Positions 1-7,554 of a DNA stretch of 64,000 nt are shown here, in pieces (within the stretch, counting starts at the first letter, position 1; the number at the start of each line of letters is the position of its first letter). The stretch covers positions 7,370,001 to 7,434,000 of the forward strand of contig NZ_CP140772.1 in the NCBI RefSeq assembly GCF_037893185.1. Reading direction: 5' to 3'. The DNA comes from Chitinophaga sp. 180180018-3. Lineage in GTDB: Bacteria; Bacteroidota; Bacteroidia; Chitinophagales; Chitinophagaceae. A model generated the notes under the pieces. It saw only the letters and a list, made by a program, of their open reading frames with translations, ran no database searches and was not told the DNA's origin. The position numbers were made by a program, and so were the translations under genes.

Positions 1-4
1 CCTC

Positions 5-47
5 AAGAAGAACGGGCGCGGAGGAAATCTCCGCGCCCGTTCTTCTT
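5..47 (-). terminator. Strong hairpin terminator after the DUF4836 lipoprotein gene
   Basis: A perfect 19-bp inverted repeat (arms 5-23 and 29-47, loop 24-28) lies 13 bp past the stop codon of the minus-strand gene at 61-1875. The inner stem reads GCGCGGAG/CTCCGCGC, the GCGGAG-type core also seen at 11522, 22401 and 50407. The minus-strand transcript leaves the hairpin in a T/C-rich stretch. It may also end a plus-strand gene left of the window. Confidence 0.85.
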
Positions 48-60
48 ACATTTAAAAATA

Positions 61-1875
61 TTATTTAACCGCAGCGGTGGCAGTATCCACTGGCGCCGCA
101 AAGAGGCTGTCTTCGTAAGCCTTTTCACGATCCTTTTTTGCTTTCATCACTTTGGCTGCTTCTGTGCCAAGATTAATCAGCTGAACCAGGCTGTTCTGAT
201 CTTTGTTCTTAAAGGTCAGTACCGCTTCTGCGTGTTGCAGGGAGGTACCATCATTTTTGCTGGTCACTACAACATCTTTCAGCAGATTCTTGGCTTTAGC
301 AACGATAGGTTTTTCTGCAGAATCCAGCTTGTCTTCAGGAAGAATGCTGATGATTTTCTCCAGGTTGGCGTAACCGCCTACCATACCACCTTTCACTTTT
401 CCTTCGATGCCTTCCGGAAGTTTGATGCTGCCTTTACCAGCGAGGTATTGCTGCAGCAGAGCACTGTCGGAGCCCAGGGTCACGTATTTATCGTTGATCG
501 ACATGGCCGGCATGGAAGCAGCAGCCACCGGGTTGGCCAATACGTATTCATTGCCCTGTTTGGTAAATACTTCTTTCAGCATAGGGGAAGTCATCAGCTT
601 ATTGAAGGCGTCTTTATTGCCAACTTTCAGGCTGTATATCCATTTAGCAGCAGGTTCTTCAGAAAACTCTCCCGGGAAATATTTGGATTCTTTCTTAGTG
701 ATGGCGAAATCAGATGCAACATAGGTGATCTGGCCTTCAAAGGCATTCAGGATATCATCCATGGTCAGGCCGGATTTTCCGGTTACCATAGCATTTACGA
801 GTCCATCCATGCCGGTGGCTTTGATAATTTCGCCAATCATGCGGAAATCAAAAGCATAGCAAAGGAAGCCGGTGATATTATCTGAAGGGTATTTTTTCAG
901 CATATCCAGGTCTATTTCCTTTTTACCGTATTTCTTATAGATGTCTGCAATCTCTTTACCGTAGTAGGTATTGCTGCCAAACAGGATTTTTCCGTTTTCG
1001 AAATTAACTGTACCGGTCGCGTAAGTTCCTTCCAGCAGCTTCTTCACATTGGCCGGAATCATACTCAGCTGGGCGCTGTTAGCGATAGCAGTTGGATTTA
1101 CGAATACTCCGGCGTCAGCATTTTCTTTCATCAGCTTACCGAAAGCGTCAATAGAACCGGCGGTTTCATCACTTTTCAGGTGGAAAAGGTGATCCACTTC
1201 TGCTGCCCAGGTTTTAATCTCCGCATCATCGTCAGCCGCTCTCAAAGCAACGGGGGAAACCGTGGAGGCCGGACCCGCAGAAGTTGCGCTGTCAACATCC
1301 TGCTGCTGATCGTCGGAATCATAATACCGGCGGCCACCACCAACGCCGGTTGGATCTAATTTTCTCCAGGAATCCGGATCGATGGCGCTGATATAAATAA
1401 CCGCTGATTTAGTCCATCCGATCAGGGCATGTTCCTTACTTTCCCAGATGTATTTGAAATCTTTCTGATTTTTCAGGGAGAAGTCTGGTACTGTCTTCTT
1501 CAGGAATGCCTCAAACTTGTCGGCATCTTTCAGGCTGGCGGTCAGGCTCAGGTATGACTTATGCTCAGATGGCTGCCCCTGGAATACGAATGAAGCGAAG
1601 AAATGGCTTTGCAGGTCGATCCCTGAGTTTTCCGCATCCTTCCAGGCTTTCATCACTTCGTTGGAAGTGTCTTTATTCTGGGTCGCATCAAATAGTTTGT
1701 CCATGGTAATGCCGTTGGTAACCAGCTTGTTGGTAAGCTGTTTGGCGTTCAATTCGATCACCACACCGGCTGTTTTAGGGATAAACCTGCTTTCATCTGG
1801 GGTTTTGGAGCATGATGACAACACTACCGCTGTAGTCACAGCAGCTAACAAAACTTTGGAAATTGTTCTTTTCAT
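61..1875 (-). CDS. DUF4836 family surface lipoprotein
   Basis: A 604-residue predicted lipoprotein. The signal peptide begins MKRTISKVLL and ends in a lipobox with Cys22 (LSSC), so the mature protein should be lipid-anchored in the cell envelope. The region after the Cys (IPKTAGVVIELNAKQL) and the repetitive alpha/beta pattern match what is known of the Bacteroidota DUF4836 family, whose function is unknown. An unusual acidic, Q/D-rich and Ala-rich insert lies around residues 180-225. The frame stays open to 1983, but ATG 1875 is chosen because it gives a clean lipoprotein signal and a TAnnTTTG element sits at 1966-1973, inside the longer version. It is transcribed alone; its 3' end is closed by the hairpin at 5-47. 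Confidence 0.8.
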   Translation of the reverse strand: MKRTISKVLLAAVTTAVVLSSCSKTPDESRFIPKTAGVVIELNAKQLTNKLVTNGITMDKLFDATQNKDTSNEVMKAWKDAENSGIDLQSHFFASFVFQGQPSEHKSYLSLTASLKDADKFEAFLKKTVPDFSLKNQKDFKYIWESKEHALIGWTKSAVIYISAIDPDSWRKLDPTGVGGGRRYYDSDDQQQDVDSATSAGPASTVSPVALRAADDDAEIKTWAAEVDHLFHLKSDETAGSIDAFGKLMKENADAGVFVNPTAIANSAQLSMIPANVKKLLEGTYATGTVNFENGKILFGSNTYYGKEIADIYKKYGKKEIDLDMLKKYPSDNITGFLCYAFDFRMIGEIIKATGMDGLVNAMVTGKSGLTMDDILNAFEGQITYVASDFAITKKESKYFPGEFSEEPAAKWIYSLKVGNKDAFNKLMTSPMLKEVFTKQGNEYVLANPVAAASMPAMSINDKYVTLGSDSALLQQYLAGKGSIKLPEGIEGKVKGGMVGGYANLEKIISILPEDKLDSAEKPIVAKAKNLLKDVVVTSKNDGTSLQHAEAVLTFKNKDQNSLVQLINLGTEAAKVMKAKKDREKAYEDSLFAAPVDTATAAVK

Positions 1876-1965
1876 AAAAGATGTTAAATTAAAAATTGAT
1901 TCGGAGCAACACGAGTTCCACAATACATTCCCACTATCGTGGTATTTCTTGCGTGCAAAAGTACG

Positions 1966-1973
1966 TATATTTT
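1966..1973 (-). promoter_or_regulatory. Bacteroidota -7 element for the DUF4836 gene
   Basis: On the minus strand this reads TACTTTTG, a perfect match to the Bacteroidota -7 consensus TAnnTTTG. It is about 90 bp upstream of ATG 1875. No clear TTTG -33 box is seen at the usual distance, so the call rests on the -7 box and its position. Confidence 0.45.
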
Positions 1974-2096
1974 TGTAGCGCATATGTCTGATTTTTCCCT
2001 CACGACATACAATAATTCTTTTACTGATTAAGTTTATACATTTGCTGTTATGCTACTAACTATGAAACTATTACTAAAAACCATAGAAAAACCGTT

Positions 2097-2375
2097 ATGT
2101 TCCTGATTATGCTGCAATACATACGGCCAGTAGCGGCTGTAGAGCACTTTATGGAAGCGCATACCGCTTTCCTCCAAAAGCACTACGATAGTGGTCGCTT
2201 TATTTTATCCGGCAGAAGAAAGCCACGGTCGGGGTCTGTTATTCTATGCAATGCGTCGAGCCGTCGGGAAGTAGAAGAAATCATGAACGAAGATCCGCTG
2301 GAGAGACACCAGCTGGCAATGTACGAGATCATTGAATTTGAGCCAACTAAGTATGCCAGTACGATTGGAAGATAG
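2097..2375 (+). CDS. YciI family protein
   Basis: A 92-residue cytoplasmic protein with the YciI-like ferredoxin-type fold pattern: an N-terminal beta strand (MFLIMLQYIRP), the helix EAHTAFLQKHYDSGRF with the conserved His22, then SGRRKPRSGSVILC and the EDPL segment near the C-terminus. Members are small dimeric proteins with a proposed His-based active site; the substrate here is unknown. ATG 2097 gives the normal family length. It is a single gene, divergent from the DUF4836 gene and convergent with the SRPBCC gene. Confidence 0.85.
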   Translation: MFLIMLQYIRPVAAVEHFMEAHTAFLQKHYDSGRFILSGRRKPRSGSVILCNASSRREVEEIMNEDPLERHQLAMYEIIEFEPTKYASTIGR

Positions 2376-2588
2376 CGTACTTTCCCTTCGTGATGCCGTG
2401 CCAACAGCTTATGCTTCTTTAGTTCAGGATGACTGTTTTATGTAGTAAATAGCCAGATCGGGTATTTGCTGTTGTCGTTCTTTTTTCCCTGCTGCCCTGC
2501 CATACACCCTCTGAAACCATCATCAGTTTGCCCGGAATTGTTATTCCGAAGGGCAATGGTAATGTCATGCCCTGATACGAGGCATGGG

Positions 2589-3140
2589 TCATTTCTTTCC
2601 GGCAGCCTCGTTTTCTGTTTCTGCCATCACTTTCAGGTTCTTCAGCCCTTCATCAAAGTCCCGTTCCAATACTCCTCCTTTCACAAAAAGGGTCAGTACA
2701 TTCATAGGCCGGCCATAGCGTGTATCGAATCGCCACACTACTTTGGTTTTGCCATCTGTTTCTGTCAGGTGAAAAGACACATCCGCCTCTGCTTCCAGCG
2801 GTTTAACAAGGGTAAGCTTCTGTATTACGGAATGATAGGGATCCAAAGATAAATGCTGCAGCCGTCCTTCTCCGATCTTCTTTCCTTTCCAGGCATCAGT
2901 AGACCCGATAGCGCCATCATCACCGGTAATAGTGTAACTGGCGGAGGGATCCACCTGTTTCCAGGCACTCCACTCGTTAAATTTTTCAAATTTCACGAGA
3001 TCTTCCCACACCACTGAAGCTGGCGCATTGATTTCTATTGACCGCTCTACATGGATACTGGTAGGCGCGAAAAAAATAAATGCAATAGCAATAAACAGGA
3101 TGATTCCTAAAATCCAGGCGAGCGTTTTTAATACCTTCAT
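2589..3140 (-). CDS. SRPBCC (START-like) family protein with an N-terminal membrane anchor
   Basis: A 183-residue protein. Residues 5-24 (LKTLAWILGIILFIAIAFIF) form one transmembrane segment, followed by a START/polyketide-cyclase-like domain: VERSIEINAPASVVWEDLVKFEKFNEWSAW is the typical opening beta strand and helix. Proteins of this type bind hydrophobic ligands in a deep cavity; no ligand can be named. The frame extends to 3173, but ATG 3140 (MKVLKTLAW) places the anchor at the N-terminus as usual. It lies 59 bp beyond the msrB stop on the same strand, so co-transcription with msrB is possible. Confidence 0.8.
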   Translation of the reverse strand: MKVLKTLAWILGIILFIAIAFIFFAPTSIHVERSIEINAPASVVWEDLVKFEKFNEWSAWKQVDPSASYTITGDDGAIGSTDAWKGKKIGEGRLQHLSLDPYHSVIQKLTLVKPLEAEADVSFHLTETDGKTKVVWRFDTRYGRPMNVLTLFVKGGVLERDFDEGLKNLKVMAETENEAAGKK

Positions 3141-3232
3141 GACCGTCGGAGGTTGATGATAATAAAAATACACTTTTTATTGGTCAACCTACCTATCACA
3201 TTGGCAATCAGGAAGAAGAAAGTTGGCTATAC

Positions 3233-3724
3233 TTACTCTTTTTCTTTATCACTGGCTGGGTCCTGCTGATAATGCTGATCCGCTTCTTTCGCCTTTTCAA
3301 AATCGAGGATCACGGAGTTAATACAGTAACGAAGGCCGGTTGGCGGAGGTCCGTCGTCAAAAACGTGTCCAAGATGTGATTTACAGCGCCCACATAATAC
3401 TTCGGTGCGGTGCATACCATGACTGTTGTCTGGTGCATAGATTACGCTGGTTTTCGTTAACGGCTGAAAAAAACTGGGCCAGCCACAACTACTCTCAAAT
3501 TTAGTATCGGAAACAAATAATGGATTACCACAAGCGGCACAGTAATAGGAGCCTTTTTCTTTGCTATTCCAGTATTTACCAGTAAAAGCCCATTCTGTTC
3601 CTTTTTCTCTGGCTATATGGTACACATCCTTGGGCAACATTTCCCTCCATTGGTCTTCCGTCAGATTTACTTTACTGGTATCTGTATGGGAGTAAATGCC
3701 TCCCTTCTTTTTTCCATCTTCCAT
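3233..3724 (-). CDS. msrB: Peptide-methionine (R)-S-oxide reductase MsrB
   Basis: A 163-residue protein that reduces methionine-R-sulfoxide in oxidised proteins. Seen in the sequence: zinc-binding CxxC pairs at Cys62/Cys65 and Cys111/Cys114, and the catalytic cysteine Cys134 in RYCINSV. The GWPSFF segment (81-86) with Cys80 and the CGRCKSHLGHVFDDGP block are classic for MsrB. There is no signal peptide, so it should be cytoplasmic. No msrA is fused or adjacent. The C-terminal 15 residues are charged and specific to this protein. A perfect -7 box (TAATTTTG, minus strand) lies upstream at 3786-3793. Confidence 0.96.
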   Translation of the reverse strand: MEDGKKKGGIYSHTDTSKVNLTEDQWREMLPKDVYHIAREKGTEWAFTGKYWNSKEKGSYYCAACGNPLFVSDTKFESSCGWPSFFQPLTKTSVIYAPDNSHGMHRTEVLCGRCKSHLGHVFDDGPPPTGLRYCINSVILDFEKAKEADQHYQQDPASDKEKE

Positions 3725-4047
3725 TGATTTCTATTTTTCACCATTATTACGGATAAGTACAGTTGGCAACCCTGATAGAGATATTCAAAATTATTAGATT
3801 CCATAGGTACATATGTAAAGTTTTGATTCGTTAACTTCTCATTAACACTATCATGGGGATTTTCGGATTCTACGTTGAGATATTTTTTCTCTACATAAAT
3901 TACGTATGAACATGCATTATGGATTGTTAGATCTTGCAAATCAAATGGCTAATTGACAAATCCGTGAGTTTTTTGTTTAAAACTGTCTGATAATCACCGA
4001 TGAGCAAAAGCATAGAAATTGTTAACTTTACCGCAAAAGGCTTGTAA
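3725..4047. other. Divergent intergenic region msrB / mutL
   Basis: About 320 bp of AT-rich DNA between divergent msrB and mutL. The minus strand carries TAATTTTG (3786-3793), matching the TAnnTTTG -7 box about 62 bp upstream of msrB. On the plus strand TAACTTTA at 4024-4031 is a 7-of-8 match just upstream of mutL. An in-frame run to 3939 overlapping the start of msrB is not considered a gene. Confidence 0.45.
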
Positions 4048-5949
4048 GTGGCGGATATAATTAATTTATTACCAGACAATATAGCAAACCAGATAGCTGC
4101 AGGGGAAGTAATACAAAGACCAGCATCAGCTGTAAAGGAATTATTGGAAAATGCGGTGGATGCGGGAGCAACGGAAATTCAGCTGATCATTAAGGATGCG
4201 GGCAAGGAATTAGTGCAGGTAATTGATAATGGTGGCGGCATGAGCGAAACGGATGCGAGAATGTGTTTCGAGCGTCATGCTACCTCAAAAATACAATCCA
4301 TAGAAGATCTGTTCCAGATCACCACCATGGGATTCAGAGGGGAAGCCCTGGCTTCCATTGCAGCTGTTTCACAAGTAGAGCTGAAAACCCGGAAAAGGGG
4401 TAGCGATATCGGCACCTATGTGGAGATTGACAACAGTTTTGTTAATAAACAAGAACCTTGTCAGACTGCCGAAGGCACCAGTATTGCCATGAAGAACCTG
4501 TTCTTCAACGTACCGGCGCGCAGAAACTTTCTGAAGAGCAATGCAGCAGAGATGCGGCATATTGTAGATGAATTCATCCGCGTGGCAATGGCCTTCCCTC
4601 AGTTGCAGTTTTCGCTGACCAATAATGGCCAGCAGCTGTTCCACCTGGAAAAAGGATCTCTGAAACAGCGCATCGTTGCCATTCTGGGCCAACATTACAA
4701 TGCCCGCCTGGTAAGCGTAAAGGAGACCACCGACTACATGAACGTATACGGATTTGTGGGAAAACCGGAAACGGCCAAAAAAACCAGGGGCGATCAATTC
4801 TTCTTTGTCAACAACCGGTTTATCAAAAGCTCTTACCTAAACCATGCAGTCATGAATGCATTTGCCGATATTATTCCGGCAGATGGCTTCCCGCTATATG
4901 TTCTTTTCATCGACGTCAACCCGGAGCATGTTGATATCAATGTACATCCTACCAAACAGGAGATCAAGTTCGATGATGAAAAGCTGATGTATGCTTTTGT
5001 ACAATCTGCAGTAAAACATTCACTGGCCCAATTCAGCATCACCGCTACCCTGGATTTTGACCTCGATCCGAATATCCAGTCGCTCGACGCTGTGAGCAAG
5101 CCCTTTACAGCTGAACAGCAGCAGGAGTCCAGACAAAGCTCGCTTTATAAATCGTTCACACAGGCCAACCAGGCACATATGATCGATAAAAGCAGCAACG
5201 CCAGTAATCTGAAACACTGGAAAGATCTCTACGAGCCAGCTCAGAGCGACAGCTACGCTGCCAGCTCCTATACTGTTGCGCCCGAACCGGAAGCTAAACC
5301 AGAAGTCACTTACGAAAGCCAGCCACATGCCACAGCTTCTGTTATCGACGAACGCTGGCAGGATACGCCTTCCGATCAGAAGGTACCCGTGCAGGTGCAT
5401 CAGCAATATATCTTATCCCAGATCAAGTCGGGTTTTATACTGATCGATCAACACGCTGCCCATGAAAGGATCCTCTACGAACGCTATCAGCGCGCGTTAC
5501 AGGAAGCCCCCATGGCCACCCAGCAAAGCCTCTTCCCGCAAACCCTGCAGCTGCCTCCCGCAGATGCAGCCCTGGTAAGCGAAATGCTGGCCGACCTGCA
5601 AACCCTTGGATACGACCTGGAACCCTTTGGGAACAACACATTTGTTGTTCGCGGTACCCCCGCTGATATACAGAATGGCAACGACCAGGCTACCATTCAG
5701 AGCCTGATTGAACAATTCAAACACTTCAGCCATGAACTGAAAGTGAATAAACGCGAGCACCTGATCCGGTCTATGGCCCGTAACAATGCCATCCCGGCCG
5801 GCAAAACACTCTCCGCCCGCGAAATGCAAAATATCATTGACGAACTTTTCGCCTGCAGTATGCCGAATGTGGCCCCCGGCGGTAAGTTCACTTTTATATC
5901 ATTTAAGCTGACAGACCTGGCCAGGATGTTTGATAAAAGCGGATTCTAG
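4048..5949 (+). CDS. mutL: DNA mismatch repair protein MutL
   Basis: A 633-residue MutL. The N-terminal GHKL ATPase (1-330) has the catalytic Glu31 and Asn35 in KELLENAVDAG, the DNGGGM lid (60-65), GFRGEALASI (95-104) and NVPARRNFLKS. A variable Gln/Ser-rich linker (about 340-440) leads to the C-terminal dimerisation domain. That domain carries the latent endonuclease motif DQHA-x2-E-x4-E at 467-478, as in organisms without MutH. The usual cysteine of the ACR motif is absent (SMARNNAIPAGK, 575-586), and the CPHGRP position reads MPNVAPGGK. The start is GTG 4048; a stop codon lies just upstream and no other start fits. Single-gene unit ending in a long inverted repeat. Confidence 0.97.
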   Translation: MADIINLLPDNIANQIAAGEVIQRPASAVKELLENAVDAGATEIQLIIKDAGKELVQVIDNGGGMSETDARMCFERHATSKIQSIEDLFQITTMGFRGEALASIAAVSQVELKTRKRGSDIGTYVEIDNSFVNKQEPCQTAEGTSIAMKNLFFNVPARRNFLKSNAAEMRHIVDEFIRVAMAFPQLQFSLTNNGQQLFHLEKGSLKQRIVAILGQHYNARLVSVKETTDYMNVYGFVGKPETAKKTRGDQFFFVNNRFIKSSYLNHAVMNAFADIIPADGFPLYVLFIDVNPEHVDINVHPTKQEIKFDDEKLMYAFVQSAVKHSLAQFSITATLDFDLDPNIQSLDAVSKPFTAEQQQESRQSSLYKSFTQANQAHMIDKSSNASNLKHWKDLYEPAQSDSYAASSYTVAPEPEAKPEVTYESQPHATASVIDERWQDTPSDQKVPVQVHQQYILSQIKSGFILIDQHAAHERILYERYQRALQEAPMATQQSLFPQTLQLPPADAALVSEMLADLQTLGYDLEPFGNNTFVVRGTPADIQNGNDQATIQSLIEQFKHFSHELKVNKREHLIRSMARNNAIPAGKTLSAREMQNIIDELFACSMPNVAPGGKFTFISFKLTDLARMFDKSGF

Positions 5950-5954
5950 TCAAC

Positions 5955-6022
5955 GGCTATCAGCTATTGGTAAAGTGCCTCGAAGACGGATCTTCGGGGC
6001 ATTTTACTAATGACTGATAGCT
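5955..6022. terminator. Long imperfect inverted repeat between mutL and the FGGY kinase gene (heptad type)
   Basis: Arms 5955-5986 and 5991-6022 match at 26 of 32 positions around a CGGA tetraloop, with the inner stem CGAAGA/TCTTCG. It lies between two convergent genes and probably ends both. Read on the minus strand, the outer arm is made of 7-bp units (ATTAGCT, ATCAGTC, ATTAGTA). The last codons and the TAG stop of the kinase gene lie inside this arm. Confidence 0.75.
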
Positions 6023-7473
6023 AATAACTGTTGCTGTAGCTGCAGGAACAGTTGATACTTTTCCTGGTACCCTGCATATTTTTCCGGATCCGGTTCGAAG
6101 GCCGCCTGTAATTCTCCGCCTCTGCCAGCCCTGATTTCAAGCCGGAGGGTATCGGCAGCCAGGTAAATAGCCCCCATGGCCGAAGCATCGGCCGTATGCC
6201 GGAGATACATTGTTTGCCCGAAAATGTCGGCCAGCAGCTGTATCCAGCCAGGAGCATTGGTAAATCCCCCACTCACTGAGATCTTTTTTACCGGCCCGGC
6301 TGTTTCGCCGAGGGCATTCCTGATACTGAGCAGGGCAAAGCAAATGCCTTCCAGCACCGCCCTTGTGAAATGGGCCGCAACATGCCGGGGCTGTATCCCG
6401 ATGAATGCCGCGGTGGCATTACTATCCCAGATCGGGGCCCTTTCCCCTAGCAGGTAAGGTAAACAGATCAGCCGCTCCGGCGCAATATTCAGCGCCTCTT
6501 TTACCAGTCCGTCGATATCGCTCAGTGGCCGTTGCAGGAAATCTCTCACAAGCCACTGTAGTACTACTCCGCCATTATTGGTAGCGCCTCCTGTGATATA
6601 GGTATGGTCAGTAAGCAGATAGGTAAAAAGCCGTTGCTGACTATCAGTAAGCGGCCGGCTGCCTGCCATCCTTACCGCGCCGCTGGTACCAATGGTAAGT
6701 GTGGCGTGCCCCTCATCCAGGGCGTTGCTCCCCAGCTGCGCGAGGCAACCATCGCTCCCTCCTATCACAATAGGCGTGGTGGCTGGTATCCCCAGTTCCC
6801 GGGCAATACCGGGTTTTAGTTCCCTGATCACGTAATCGGCCGGTACCGGCACTGGTAGCCGCGTTGCACCGACCCCGGCTGCTTCCAGCGCATCCGCATT
6901 CCAGCGGAGGGCATGTATATCGAACAGGCCGGTGGCCGATGCTGTGGAATGATCCGTCAGATAATGGCCGGTAAAATGATGCAGTATATATTCCTTGATC
7001 CCCGGAAACATGGCTGCAGCTGCAAATATGCCTGGTTGTTGTTCCCTCATCCACATCAGCTTACTCAGGGGCGACATGGCATGTACCGGGGTGCCGGTTT
7101 GCCGGTAGATGAGCAGCCCGCGGGGAGTATCCCGGAGGGCCCGGGCATAGGGTTCACTCCTGTTATCGGCCCAGATAATCAGCGGTGTCAACGGCGCCCC
7201 CTCCCCATCTACCGCCATGATACTGTGCATGGCGCTACTGAAAGAAATGGCCGCCGGTGGCCCATCCATCCCGGCCACTACCTCCCGGATACCTCTTTTA
7301 ACCGCATCCAGGATCTCCGGAGCTGATTGTTCGCTGTAGCCCCGCTCCGGATGCCGCGTCACACAGGCCAGCTGGACGGATGGGCCCGGCTCACCGTTCA
7401 TCCTCAAAACAATCGATTTTGCACTACTGGTGCCAATATCCACGCCGATAATATACCTGGTGTTATCACTCAT
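6007..7473 (-). CDS. FGGY-family carbohydrate kinase, gluconokinase-like
   Basis: A 488-residue sugar kinase. The N-terminal phosphate-binding loop GVDIGTSSAKS (10-20), the MHSIMAVD segment typical of gluconokinase-type FGGY enzymes, IWADNRS, GGSDGCLAQLGS and the C-terminal ADASAMGAIYLA block are all present. The expected reaction is ATP-dependent phosphorylation of gluconate or a related sugar acid; the exact substrate is inferred. The gene looks richer in G+C than its neighbours, with many GCC/GGC/CCG codons. The final residues (LLAISH) are encoded by the heptad array described at 5955-6022. It is transcribed divergently from the GMC dehydrogenase gene, which may supply an oxidised sugar. 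Confidence 0.8.
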   Translation of the reverse strand: MSDNTRYIIGVDIGTSSAKSIVLRMNGEPGPSVQLACVTRHPERGYSEQSAPEILDAVKRGIREVVAGMDGPPAAISFSSAMHSIMAVDGEGAPLTPLIIWADNRSEPYARALRDTPRGLLIYRQTGTPVHAMSPLSKLMWMREQQPGIFAAAAMFPGIKEYILHHFTGHYLTDHSTASATGLFDIHALRWNADALEAAGVGATRLPVPVPADYVIRELKPGIARELGIPATTPIVIGGSDGCLAQLGSNALDEGHATLTIGTSGAVRMAGSRPLTDSQQRLFTYLLTDHTYITGGATNNGGVVLQWLVRDFLQRPLSDIDGLVKEALNIAPERLICLPYLLGERAPIWDSNATAAFIGIQPRHVAAHFTRAVLEGICFALLSIRNALGETAGPVKKISVSGGFTNAPGWIQLLADIFGQTMYLRHTADASAMGAIYLAADTLRLEIRAGRGGELQAAFEPDPEKYAGYQEKYQLFLQLQQQLLAISH

Positions 7474-7554
7474 ATAAAAAACCTTCCTTTTTCCGCATTT
7501 AATTTATAGATTTAAAACCTGTGTTCTACTAAAAAGTCTAAAATATCCACGCAA

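Noticed and set aside
3667..3939. A 90-residue open frame overlapping the msrB start on the same strand.
   Set aside because: It overlaps msrB in another frame, has no recognisable domain, and covers the msrB promoter element at 3786-3793.
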